From Vibrio mediterranei (GTDB lineage: Bacteria; Pseudomonadota; Gammaproteobacteria; Enterobacterales; Vibrionaceae), in NCBI RefSeq assembly GCF_900088415.1, contig NZ_FLLQ01000003.1, positions 248,001-312,000 on the forward strand: a stretch of DNA of 64,000 nucleotides, in the 5' to 3' direction. This document shows, piece by piece, positions 27,984-36,486 of the stretch (position 1 is the first letter of the stretch; each line of letters starts with the position of its first letter). The notes under the pieces were generated by a model. That model made no database searches. It was given only the letters and a program-made list of their open reading frames with translations, and was not told the origin of the DNA. The position numbers were made by a program, and so were the translations under genes.

Positions 27984-28765
27984 TAGCTAGGATCCTGTGT
28001 TTGAGTCGCTGGGGTCAATGATACTGGAAGTTCAACAAGCGATGGAGACGCTTGCTTGTGAGCAATAGCAAAGGCTTTGTCAATCTGTGGGGCTAACGCA
28101 CTATCAACGGCAACCCAGCGGTTTTGGTTGATATCCCATGACCAATATTGGTTTCTGTCTAGACTGCGAGCGACCAGAGAAAGGCGGCCTAAATAAAGCT
28201 GCTCAGCTTCAATGTCGTTGCCAACGTGGATAAGGCCTCGGTAACTGCCTAGCTTAATGCCGTAGTCCATTTCAATCTGATACGCTTCTAAAATACGACG
28301 GTACTTTTCAGCATCACTGACATCAGCTTGAGGCATCAAAGCCTTCAACTCATCAAGTCTCGCTAGACGCGTATCAATTCGAATTGGTTTGTCCTGCTTA
28401 ATATGTGCTTCAAGCCCTGCAAGCATTTGATACATCAATGGCACAACACCTTGGCGAGTTGCACTGATTTGCTCTAACTGAGTATCAATACTAGTCATCT
28501 CTTCTTCTTGATTAGCAACAACGGCTTGCAAGTGCTTTTCGTATACTTCTAAGTTCGCCACTTCTTGCTCAAGCATCGCGATATCAGACTTCAGTTCAAA
28601 TGCTTTATCGCTACTTTTGTTGATGCGAGTTTGGCTTTGTGCACTTTGCGTGATGGTTTGCGCCTCGACATTTCGAGCACTATTAAGATCGTTGGCGGTC
28701 GCGAAGCTGCTTACGGACAGCAGTGGGAGCGAACACAAGGTCAGGCGAAGAGCCGTTTTGTTCAT
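27983..28765 (-). CDS. DUF3450 family periplasmic protein of the TonB operon
   Basis: A 260-residue protein with a signal peptide (about residues 1-24, LTLCSLPLLSVSSFATA). A coiled coil of about 60 residues follows (ELKSDIAMLEQEVANLEVYEK), then a compact C-terminal domain containing GSYRGLIHVGNDIEAEQLYLGRLSL and WSWDINQNRWV. This is the DUF3450 family, found first in TtpC-type TonB operons. It probably interacts with the TtpC coiled coil in the periplasm, inferred from operon structure only. A Fur-like palindrome lies about 200 bp upstream. Confidence 0.85.
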   Translation of the reverse strand: MNKTALRLTLCSLPLLSVSSFATANDLNSARNVEAQTITQSAQSQTRINKSSDKAFELKSDIAMLEQEVANLEVYEKHLQAVVANQEEEMTSIDTQLEQISATRQGVVPLMYQMLAGLEAHIKQDKPIRIDTRLARLDELKALMPQADVSDAEKYRRILEAYQIEMDYGIKLGSYRGLIHVGNDIEAEQLYLGRLSLVARSLDRNQYWSWDINQNRWVAVDSALAPQIDKAFAIAHKQASPSLVELPVSLTPATQTQDPS

Positions 28766-28963
28766 TTCAAGAGCCTTCTGCTTTCTAGTAGAAAGTACCA
28801 GTTATTTAGTTGAATTCGGGTTCCAAATGTCTGCTACTGATTTGCGGAGTTAACGCAGCGAATCGAGTCAGAAAGAATGGCATTAAACGAGTCGTGTTAC
28901 CGTTTTCATGTCTGCATTGGAAGCGCGGTTATTGTATTGCAACTGCGTGGAGAAATACAGTCT

Positions 28964-28990
28964 AAATGATATTGATATGAGTTATCATTT
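28964..28990 (-). promoter_or_regulatory. Fur-box-like palindrome upstream of the TonB operon
   Basis: AAATGATA (28964-28971) and TATCATTT (28983-28990) form a perfect 8-bp inverted repeat around TTGATATGAGT. AT-rich ATGATA/TATCAT half-sites are characteristic of Fur operators. The 319-bp spacer 28766-29084 contains nothing else I can name. Confidence 0.6.
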
Positions 28991-29084
28991 GTTATCTCTT
29001 AATCAATATCTTGTAACGAAATATCATCAGTTTTTGGTTGAGGATAAATAACTCATATAAATCAATATCTTTACTAATGTTATG

Positions 29085-29825
29085 TTATTTGTTTTGAGGG
29101 CACCCTTGGCAATAATCACCGTCTGCACGTCGGTAATGCATGCAGCAGGCTCGTCGTTGGACGAAATACTCCCCGTCGATGGAGACATCGAGCTGTCCAA
29201 AGCGAGTAAGCGGCAATTCCAGAGCCTGTTGCCAATGCTGAAGTTCATGAGCAAAGGTAGGGTGCAGTTGTTCTTTGGTTAGTAGATTTACGCTAACCAT
29301 ATGATTGAGTCCGCGAAGCAACATTTCCATCACAGTGTCAGCAAGCAGCTTCTCTTGAGTGGCTGGGCTCATTCTGCATACGTCACTGAGTTGTCGCGCT
29401 AGATCGGCAATAAGTAATTTTAGCTCTTTGGCGGCAATGGCTAAGCGCTGATGTTGGTCGCCAAGTTGCCAATTGTGTTCAGCAAAATCAAATTGCCCAA
29501 CAACACCATTATCAAGATTTACCGCTTGTTTCATTGTGCTGATTGGCGGTACGTGTTCGGCATAATAAGTAGTGACTAAAGCGATGGTAATTGGCTGCCA
29601 AACTAACATGGTCCAAGTACGTGTTTGCCAGTAGACCGCACCAGCTTCGGGATAGTGTTGCTTCCAGTATTGATAAAGCGACTGTACTTCTTGGCGTGAT
29701 GTTGAATTGGGTTCAATAACGTGTGCTCCCTCTGTCAGTTCAACTAACAGAGGGGAGACTTGTTGTGAGACATGCGTCAACGCCTCAAGGCGTGACGCAT
29801 GTTGATTAGCGAGTGAGGTTTGCAT
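29085..29825 (-). CDS. Siderophore ferric-iron reductase (FhuF-like)
   Basis: A 246-residue cytoplasmic protein ending in the FhuF-type [2Fe-2S] motif C-C-x10-C-x2-C (CCMHYRRADGDYCQGC). These reductases release iron from imported ferric siderophores, mainly hydroxamates. The gene starts 6 bp after the stop of the siderophore receptor on the same strand, so the two form an operon and probably act on the same siderophore. It belongs to the AHA_1954-type branch rather than being a close FhuF orthologue. Confidence 0.82.
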   Translation of the reverse strand: MQTSLANQHASRLEALTHVSQQVSPLLVELTEGAHVIEPNSTSRQEVQSLYQYWKQHYPEAGAVYWQTRTWTMLVWQPITIALVTTYYAEHVPPISTMKQAVNLDNGVVGQFDFAEHNWQLGDQHQRLAIAAKELKLLIADLARQLSDVCRMSPATQEKLLADTVMEMLLRGLNHMVSVNLLTKEQLHPTFAHELQHWQQALELPLTRFGQLDVSIDGEYFVQRRACCMHYRRADGDYCQGCPQNK

Positions 29826-29831
29826 TAACCA

Positions 29832-31976
29832 TTAAAAACCAAATTTCAACCTAGCAACGATGCGACGTTCGTCATTTGCCCAACAGTTTAATGAGTCATA
29901 GCATGTGTATGTTTCGTTATTGAACAAGTTGGTAACCGCAACGGATGCAGATGACCCTTTCATACTGCTTCCTAGTGTGCCTAGGTCATAACCTAAAGAT
30001 AAGTCGACGACAGTGTATCCCGGAATAGTTCCAGAGTTAGCCGCGTCGAGCTGAGTTTCACCGATGTAGCGCACGCCACCACCAAGAATGGCACCGTCTA
30101 GCGCAGTTCCGTAGAAGTTATAGTTAGCCCATAAGTTGGCCATTTGATCTGGTACCCACACCGGTTTTTTACCAATTTGAGTCGGATCGGTATCTTCCGT
30201 AATTTCCACATTTTGGTAGGTATAGTTAGCCGCGAGATCTAAACGATCCGTCGCGTACCATTTACTTTCAACTTCGACCCCTTTAGAAACGCTTTCACCG
30301 ACCTGTATTTGATGCTGCGGTAACGAGCCATTTGGATCTTTGACCAGTGCACCTTTCTTAGTGATATGGAACGCAGCAATATTTAGCATCTTGGTCATGT
30401 CGGCAGAGTTGTACTTCACACCCGTTTCCCATTGATGACCTGTGGATGGCTTGAAGGCATTACCGTCTTTATCCGTTCCTGCAACAGGCTCAAAGCTATC
30501 TGCGTAGTTGATGTATGGCGATATACCGTTGTCGAACTCGTACAAAGCACCAACACGATATGAGGTGTTATTTTGGTCTAGGGTAGTTGTCGCGCCTGTT
30601 GAGTTAGCTGTTGTATCGCTCTTGTAATTGTCAAATCGAACACCAGCGATCATAACTAGGCGGTTAAGACGCATCTGATCTTGTAAGTACAGTCCCAGCT
30701 GTTTCGAATCGACTTGGTTGCCGTAATTCGTTGCACTGGCCATCTGCTTTTTGATCTCTTCTTCACTTAGTTGGTTGTTGTCAGGGTTATAGATATCAAT
30801 GGTTGATGTGGCAACGTCAAAGTAGTCCACTTTTGAATCTAGCTGCTGATAATCCAAACCAATAAGCAAGTTGTGCATCAAGTTGCCAGTATTAAAATTA
30901 CCGTTTACCTGTGCATCAGACACCCAACCTTTGGACTTTTCATCGGTTAGATAGGCGTTACGACTCAAGGTTCGACCGTCGGCAGCTAAGCCAGTACCGT
31001 AGGTATTGTGCTGTAGAGCCGAGCCATCCATGTAGCGAGTATTTACTAATAAGGTCCAGTCATTACTGAATTCATGATTCAGTTTAACCCCGTAGAGGCC
31101 GACTTCTTTTTCAAACTTGTTCCAGTTTTGATCGCCGGTGAAGAGGTTTTTGCTGAGATCACCGTTTGGATTAGGCAGTACCGTGCCGTAGCCTGGCATA
31201 GAAGTATAAATGCCCGCTTTAGGGTCATTTTGATAGTAGGCATTAAAGTTAATCAGTGTTTTGTCGCTGACGTTCCAATCGACAGAGGGTGCGATTAAGT
31301 AACGCTCTTCTTCGGAAGTATCTGCCATACCGTCTCTTTTTAGAGCTTTTCCTAAGAAACGGTAATTAAAGTTGCCATCACCAATCTGGCCGCGAGAATC
31401 GATAGTGAACTCTTTGTGAGCGTGAGAACCACCCGCTACGCTAATGTCTGTAGCGCGCTCTTGTGTTGGTCTCTTGGCCACTAAGTTGACCATACCACCA
31501 GGAGGCATCGCTCCATAGAGCACGGATGCTGGACCTTTAAATACTTCTATTTGTTCAACAGCGAACGCGTCCACTTGAGGTTGAAGGTTCCATGCATTGT
31601 ATTGGAGTTGGAGACCGTCGTAATAATTCTGGTAGTTGGTAAAACCGCGTATGTTAAATAGGTCCAGACGACCTACTGCGCCGCCACGCAGCTGAGTATG
31701 TACCCCTGGCGTATAGCGTAGAGCCTCGGCAACTGAGTTAACGCCGCGCAGATCAAGTGTTTCTCGATCAATAACCGAGATACTTTGCGGTGTCTCTTCC
31801 GGCGTCAATGAAGTTTTAGTGGCAGTATTACGATAAGTCTTACCCAGTACTGTCATTTGCTCGTCAGTTTGAGGTGTTTGACTTGTCTGGTTATCTTCTG
31901 CAACTGAAAGTGTAGGCACGGCGATTAGCATGCTTACGGCCACTGCTATTGGGCTAAGTTTTGTTTTTAACATCAT
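29832..31976 (-). CDS. TonB-dependent siderophore receptor
   Basis: A 714-residue outer-membrane receptor. Signal peptide (about residues 1-26), a TonB box at residues 39-45 (EQMTVLG), plug domain (PQSISVIDRETLD, GVNSVAEALRYTPGV, RGFTNYQNYYDGLQ) and a 22-strand barrel ending in a terminal Phe (RLKFGF). The closest types are hydroxamate receptors of the FhuA/FcuA/DesA group. Its operon partner is an FhuF-like reductase, and an AraC regulator lies just upstream, as in the desferrioxamine receptor locus of V. vulnificus. The ligand is not proven: ferrichrome or ferrioxamine are likely. A Fur-like palindrome sits 24 bp before the start. Confidence 0.9.
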   Translation of the reverse strand: MMLKTKLSPIAVAVSMLIAVPTLSVAEDNQTSQTPQTDEQMTVLGKTYRNTATKTSLTPEETPQSISVIDRETLDLRGVNSVAEALRYTPGVHTQLRGGAVGRLDLFNIRGFTNYQNYYDGLQLQYNAWNLQPQVDAFAVEQIEVFKGPASVLYGAMPPGGMVNLVAKRPTQERATDISVAGGSHAHKEFTIDSRGQIGDGNFNYRFLGKALKRDGMADTSEEERYLIAPSVDWNVSDKTLINFNAYYQNDPKAGIYTSMPGYGTVLPNPNGDLSKNLFTGDQNWNKFEKEVGLYGVKLNHEFSNDWTLLVNTRYMDGSALQHNTYGTGLAADGRTLSRNAYLTDEKSKGWVSDAQVNGNFNTGNLMHNLLIGLDYQQLDSKVDYFDVATSTIDIYNPDNNQLSEEEIKKQMASATNYGNQVDSKQLGLYLQDQMRLNRLVMIAGVRFDNYKSDTTANSTGATTTLDQNNTSYRVGALYEFDNGISPYINYADSFEPVAGTDKDGNAFKPSTGHQWETGVKYNSADMTKMLNIAAFHITKKGALVKDPNGSLPQHQIQVGESVSKGVEVESKWYATDRLDLAANYTYQNVEITEDTDPTQIGKKPVWVPDQMANLWANYNFYGTALDGAILGGGVRYIGETQLDAANSGTIPGYTVVDLSLGYDLGTLGSSMKGSSASVAVTNLFNNETYTCYDSLNCWANDERRIVARLKFGF

Positions 31977-31999
31977 AGAAAAAGATTCTTAAAGAGTAT

Positions 32000-32030
32000 G
32001 TAAATGTTATTGATAATTACTTTCATTTAC
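32000..32030 (-). promoter_or_regulatory. Fur-box-like palindrome upstream of the siderophore receptor
   Basis: GTAAATG (32000-32006) and CATTTAC (32024-32030) form a perfect inverted repeat around TTATTGATAATTACTTT, which itself contains Fur-like TGATAATTA hexamers. It lies directly ahead of the receptor start, where Fur would block transcription. Confidence 0.6.
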
Positions 32031-32109
32031 AATTCTAAGGATTTTGATTCTGTGATACTTAACAATTTGGTGCAAGTTTTTTCTTGGAAACGATTTGTCG
32101 AAAGTACTG

Positions 32110-32997
32110 CTATAACGATTGAATAGGTAACCAAAACTCCATTTTAGCGTCTTGGCTTTCCAGTTGATAATCTCTTGGATAGCACTCGAGTTCAAACCCC
32201 TCCAGACCCATGTAACCTGAGCTTGGGAGCCAACTTTGTAGTACCCACTCGAGTGTTTTTGGAAACGTAGCAGCAGGCCCTACGTGGGTAATGACGGCAT
32301 ACATCTGTGCAGGAATGGTAATGTGTTCAAGTTGTGAAATTTGAGAAAATGCTGGGTTATCACTGGCCGCCCAATACACTAGCTGTGAGTTGGGCAATAC
32401 TCGCACTGTATCGACAATTCCGTAATAGAAGTGATTTGGGGCTATCGAATGTTGCAGCGCGATTTGAGTAAAGGTGCCCCAAATATCGTGAACTTGCTGA
32501 CTAAATTGTGGGTTCGCTGCATAGATGGAGTCGATGGGTCCATATACTCCCCAAAACTGAGTTTCTGGTTTGCTTTCTATTCGAACGACTTGCGTTGCGG
32601 CTTGATCAAGAGGCAATTCTGGACTCATGACTAGAGGTAGCCTGATACCATTAAGTTTGCCTACTAGGCGATATTGTCTTGGAGAGATGGCAAAAAGCTG
32701 CTTGAAGGCACGGCTAAAGCTCACTTCAGAATTAAAACCAAAATCGAGCGCAATGTCGGTGACCTTTTGGTCACTCTTTAAAAGTTGCTCTGCTGCGCGG
32801 CTGAGCTTTTGTTCTCGCACGTACTGGGCAAGGTTGTGATTGGTTTGCTCTTGAAACACACGTTGTAACTGCCAGCGAGACCAGCAGCTTATATCGGCAA
32901 GTTCAGTGACCGTAAGCGGTTTATCTAAATTCTGATGAATATAATCAACGATCTTTTCGACGCGATTTAGATGAATAGGTTTTCGCTTTGAGACCAT
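32110..32997 (-). CDS. AraC family regulator with GyrI-like effector domain
   Basis: A 295-residue regulator. The N-terminal AraC/XylS domain has two helix-turn-helices (VTELADISCWSRWQLQRVFQ, then VTDIALDFGFNSEVSFSRAFKQLF). The C-terminal part (from about residue 130) resembles the GyrI-like small-molecule domain of Rob-type proteins. I start at the ATG of MVSKRKPIHLNRVEKI. The frame stays open for 42 more codons upstream, but that stretch contains the terminator of the next gene. It lies head-to-tail with the siderophore receptor and probably activates it when the ligand is present. A DesR-like role is a guess. Confidence 0.82.
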   Translation of the reverse strand: MVSKRKPIHLNRVEKIVDYIHQNLDKPLTVTELADISCWSRWQLQRVFQEQTNHNLAQYVREQKLSRAAEQLLKSDQKVTDIALDFGFNSEVSFSRAFKQLFAISPRQYRLVGKLNGIRLPLVMSPELPLDQAATQVVRIESKPETQFWGVYGPIDSIYAANPQFSQQVHDIWGTFTQIALQHSIAPNHFYYGIVDTVRVLPNSQLVYWAASDNPAFSQISQLEHITIPAQMYAVITHVGPAATFPKTLEWVLQSWLPSSGYMGLEGFELECYPRDYQLESQDAKMEFWLPIQSL

Positions 32998-33069
32998 AAC
33001 CGAAGTCAATGTGGTTAAACATCGCACTATCTTGACACTTTTGTCACCGGAGGTCGAATACAACGTACT

Positions 33070-33109
33070 GTTCGAGAAAAAACAAAACCCTCTATAAAGA
33101 GGGTTTTGT
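33070..33109 (-). terminator. Terminator of the DUF3545 gene
   Basis: A perfect 12-bp stem, ACAAAACCCTCT / AGAGGGTTTTGT, with an ATAA loop and a T-rich tail on the minus strand. It separates this gene from the AraC regulator. Confidence 0.88.
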
Positions 33110-33179
33110 ATGTTATCACTCATGAAGTTTCAGGCTCTTCATAAGCGAAAATTCTTATTGAGATTGAATCAGTGGTGGT

Positions 33180-33365
33180 TTAGAGATCAACGTCATCAAG
33201 TGAGAAGTCGAGTCCGATATCCATATCGTTCAGTTCTTTTTGTAAGCGCTGTCTGTCTTTAATGGCTTCAATTTCTCGCCATTTCCTTTTTACCGGTTTA
33301 GAGCGTCCTGCGCGAGCACGTGGAGCACCTAGTTCCGCAATGTCATCCAGTTCAAAGCCTTCCAT
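33180..33365 (-). CDS. DUF3545 family small protein
   Basis: A 61-residue soluble protein with a basic middle (RARAGRSKPVKRKWREIEAI) and an acidic end (DIGLDFSLDDVDL). This matches the DUF3545 family found in vibrios and relatives, whose function is unknown. It stands alone with its own strong terminator. The charge pattern would fit nucleic-acid or protein binding, but there is no direct evidence. Confidence 0.8.
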   Translation of the reverse strand: MEGFELDDIAELGAPRARAGRSKPVKRKWREIEAIKDRQRLQKELNDMDIGLDFSLDDVDL

Positions 33366-34069
33366 AAGCTACCTCTACTATTGTTATTCTCCTCACGGAG
33401 ACCTTTTAGTACCACATTCCAAGGCAGACTAACTTTGATTTGTTTCTCATTTGTTTCGCAAGTATGAAGTTTTTATGCCATTTTGAATGCAACCTCACAC
33501 TTTTTAGTAACTCATTTGTCTAAAAAACAACCGATTGAATCACATTATGAAAAAGAAATTGTTCAGTGAGATTGTTAATACCGTGTGCTGAGAAGGGAGT
33601 AGATAGCGAATCGTGTGCTACGAGAAAGGTTCTCATTGCGTGATAATGTCTAAAAAGTATTCCATTTGGTAAAACAACGTTCATCCGTTGCTATGTCTAG
33701 GCTTGCCCGCAAACAAGCGAATGCAAAGATGATTACTTGCTATGCTTATCTATTGTTAATAAAACAAGTCGAATTTGATAACGGTAAGTGACCAAGTTGC
33801 TTTGTAAAGTGTTAACTTTTCGTGATTTTATGGTGAAAAATAACAATAATATACCACTTGTTGCGTATTGATTTTTACGCGCCATGACTGCAAAATCCGC
33901 CCGTCAAAAAATAAGCCGACTTGTGTGTCGTTCCCAATGGGTAAGAAATACAAGCTAAGTTGCAGTGAAAAACAGTGAAATTAACAAAACCACATGGATG
34001 GGATAACCACGCAATTTAGGACGCACTTGGATGTGCAGCTCGGTACTCTAACTTTAAGTGAGGTTTAAA
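33366..34069. other. 700-bp non-coding region upstream of the symporter gene
   Basis: No supported gene is visible in either strand. The region is AT-rich in its middle (33760-33860). V. cholerae has a tandem glycine riboswitch in front of a related symporter, so I looked for its conserved core (GGAGAG, ACCGAAG, CTCAGG) and did not find it. Promoters for the flanking divergent genes must lie here. Confidence 0.6.
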
Positions 34070-35506
34070 GTGACAGACGTTATTAATCTAATGAATGATC
34101 TTCTTTGGGGATCGATTCTGGTTTACTTACTCGTAGGTGTGGGGATTTACTTTACAGTACGCCTAGGGTTTATTCAGTTCCGCCATTTTGGTCACATGTT
34201 CAGTGTGCTAAAGAACAGCCGCAAAGCAGACAGCGCTGGTATCTCTTCTTTCCAAGCTCTTTGTACCAGTCTTGCAGCACGTGTTGGCACCGGTAATATG
34301 GCAGGGGTTGCCGTTGCGCTAACCGCAGGTGGCCCAGGTGCAATCTTCTGGATGTGGCTCATTGCCATGCTAGGTATGGCGACATCATTTGCTGAAAGTA
34401 CGCTTGCACAGTTATACAAAACCAAAGATGACGACGGCAACTACCGTGGTGGTCCTGCTTACTACATGGAAAAAGGTTTAGGCATGCGCTGGATGGGCGT
34501 GTTGTTCTCAATCTTCCTGATTATTGCTTTTGGTTTGGTATTTAATGCCGTACAAGCGAATGCTATTGCAAACGCAATGAACACGGCATTTGGCTTCGAC
34601 CCTATGATTGTCGGTGTTGCCATAGTACTTATATCTGCGTTCGTTATTTTCGGTGGTGTTCGCAAGATTGCTCGTACTGCTGAACTTATCGTTCCAATTA
34701 TGGCGCTGGCTTATCTTGCGCTTGCGATTGTGGTAATGGTAATGAACCTTGAGAAGGTTCCAGAAGTTATTGCGTATATCTTCAAGAGTGCTTTCGGTCT
34801 GCAAGAAGCAGCTGCTGGTGGTCTAGGCTACGCCATTGCACAAGCGATGATTCAAGGTATCAAGCGAGGTCTGTTCTCAAACGAAGCTGGTATGGGTTCT
34901 GCGCCTAATGCTGCAGCGTCTGCTACGCCTTATCCGCCACACCCTGCGTCACAAGGTTATGTGCAAATGCTTGGTGTGTTTACCGATACCATCGTAATTT
35001 GTAGTGCAACAGTAGCGATTATCCTGATGTCAGGAGAGTACGTGCCTCACGGAGAAGTGACAGGTATTGAACTGACTCAACGTGCATTGAGTTCACAAGT
35101 AGGTGAGTGGGGTGGCATTTTTGTTGCTGTAGCGATTTTCTTCTTCGCATTCACATCAATCATTGCTAACTACTCTTATGCAGAAACCAACCTTATCTTC
35201 CTAGAGCACAACCACAAAGCGGGTCTTGGCCTGTTCCGTATTATCGTATTAGGTATGGTAATGTTTGGCTCAGTGGCGACGCTGCCAATGGTTTGGGCTT
35301 TGGCCGATGTTTCGATGGGCTTGATGGCTATCGTTAACTTGATTGCGATTATCTTACTATCGGGCATCGTGATTAAGCTTGCTAAAGATTACAACAGACA
35401 GCTAAAAGCGGGCAAAGTGCCTACATTTGATGCTAACGACTACCCTGAACTTAAGTCTCAACTTGAGGAAGGTATTTGGTATAGCAAAGAGACAGATAAC
35501 AAGTAA
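34070..35506 (+). CDS. Sodium:alanine/glycine symporter (AGCS family)
   Basis: A 478-residue inner-membrane transporter with about eleven hydrophobic helices. The family signature LCTSLAARVGTGNMAGVAVA lies near residues 65-85, and FSNEAGMGSAPNAAA, near residue 275, is also typical. The GTG at 34070 is chosen because GAGG is spaced 6 nt upstream; a GTG four codons earlier would place the ribosome site inside the frame. It imports alanine or glycine with sodium. Monocistronic, with a very long upstream non-coding region and a strong terminator. Confidence 0.9.
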   Translation: MTDVINLMNDLLWGSILVYLLVGVGIYFTVRLGFIQFRHFGHMFSVLKNSRKADSAGISSFQALCTSLAARVGTGNMAGVAVALTAGGPGAIFWMWLIAMLGMATSFAESTLAQLYKTKDDDGNYRGGPAYYMEKGLGMRWMGVLFSIFLIIAFGLVFNAVQANAIANAMNTAFGFDPMIVGVAIVLISAFVIFGGVRKIARTAELIVPIMALAYLALAIVVMVMNLEKVPEVIAYIFKSAFGLQEAAAGGLGYAIAQAMIQGIKRGLFSNEAGMGSAPNAAASATPYPPHPASQGYVQMLGVFTDTIVICSATVAIILMSGEYVPHGEVTGIELTQRALSSQVGEWGGIFVAVAIFFFAFTSIIANYSYAETNLIFLEHNHKAGLGLFRIIVLGMVMFGSVATLPMVWALADVSMGLMAIVNLIAIILLSGIVIKLAKDYNRQLKAGKVPTFDANDYPELKSQLEEGIWYSKETDNK

Positions 35507-35534
35507 TCACTTTTACCTATCTCAAAAATAGATT

Positions 35535-35578
35535 AAGCCATGCACTATTTGATTGAAGAAAGTGCATGGCTTTTTTTA
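35535..35578 (+). terminator. Terminator of the symporter gene
   Basis: AAGCCATGCACT and AGTGCATGGCTT form a perfect 12-bp stem followed by a T run. Confidence 0.88.
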
Positions 35579-35613
35579 TACTGGGTAAAACCATTATTAA
35601 AAAGAGTACAGTC

Positions 35614-36387
35614 ATGCTTATCGTTGTTTCACCAGCAAAGACCTTAGATTACGAGTCACCACTCGCAACTGAGCGATTCACTCAACCAGAACTTGTCGAG
35701 CAGTCTGCGGAGCTTATCGAAGTGTGCCGCAAGCTGACGCCTGCTGATGTATCAGCATTGATGAAAGTCAGCGATAAGATCGCAGGACTGAATGTGGCTC
35801 GATTTGAACAATGGTCTCCGACATTTACTACCGACAATGCTCGTCCAGCCATTCTGGCTTTCAAAGGCGATGTGTACACGGGCTTAGCCGCAGAGACGTT
35901 ATCTGAAGATGATTTTGACTACGCACAGCAGCACCTGCGTATGCTGTCTGGTCTTTACGGTCTTTTAAAGCCATTAGACTTAATGCAGCCATATCGTCTA
36001 GAGATGGGAACCAAGCTCGCTAACGCACGTGGGACCAACCTTTATCAGTTCTGGGGCAATATTATTACTGATAAGCTGAATGAAGCTTTGAATGCTCAAG
36101 GTGATAATGTGTTAATCAATCTTGCCTCGAACGAATACTTTAAAGCGGTAAAGCCTAAGCAGTTAGACGGCAAAGTTATTACTCCGGTCTTTAAAGACTG
36201 TAAGAACGGTCAATATAAAGTGATCAGTTTCTACGCTAAAAAGGCGCGAGGTATGATGGCTCGTTATATTATTGACAACCGCATTGACTCTATTGAAAAA
36301 CTCACCGCATTTGATGTGGCGGGTTACTACTTTGTTGAAGAAGAGTCGACGGCAACAGAGCTAGTTTTCAAGCGAGAAGAGCAGTAA
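35614..36387 (+). CDS. yaaA: Peroxide stress resistance protein YaaA
   Basis: A 257-residue DUF328/UPF0246 protein (E. coli YaaA has 258) that lowers intracellular free iron and protects DNA during hydrogen peroxide stress; it has DNA-binding ability. The start is the ATG of [16 protein letters not shown], the conserved family N-terminus; the open frame further upstream runs through the preceding terminator. Other conserved blocks are [23 protein letters not shown] and [15 protein letters not shown]. It stands alone between two terminators. In E. coli it is OxyR-regulated; I see no clear OxyR site here. Confidence 0.93.
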   Translation: MLIVVSPAKTLDYESPLATERFTQPELVEQSAELIEVCRKLTPADVSALMKVSDKIAGLNVARFEQWSPTFTTDNARPAILAFKGDVYTGLAAETLSEDDFDYAQQHLRMLSGLYGLLKPLDLMQPYRLEMGTKLANARGTNLYQFWGNIITDKLNEALNAQGDNVLINLASNEYFKAVKPKQLDGKVITPVFKDCKNGQYKVISFYAKKARGMMARYIIDNRIDSIEKLTAFDVAGYYFVEEESTATELVFKREEQ

Positions 36388-36430
36388 GTTTCTTTTCCTG
36401 CTTCGCGTGATTACAGGTTACAACAATGAA

Positions 36431-36464
36431 AAAAGGCTCTAATGTTTCATCATTAGAGCCTTTT
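36431..36464. terminator. Bidirectional terminator between yaaA and srmB
   Basis: A perfect 14-bp inverted repeat, AAAAGGCTCTAATG / CATTAGAGCCTTTT, with a 6-nt loop between two convergent genes. Confidence 0.9.
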
Positions 36465-36486
36465 AGATTATTGAGAGAAAGTTAAC

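Noticed and set aside
32998..33123. N-terminal extension of the AraC regulator
   Set aside because: This open stretch contains the intrinsic terminator of the DUF3545 gene and is not similar to AraC proteins.
33366..34069. Glycine riboswitch upstream of the AGCS symporter
   Set aside because: Expected from V. cholerae, but the conserved GGAGAG, ACCGAAG and CTCAGG elements are not present.
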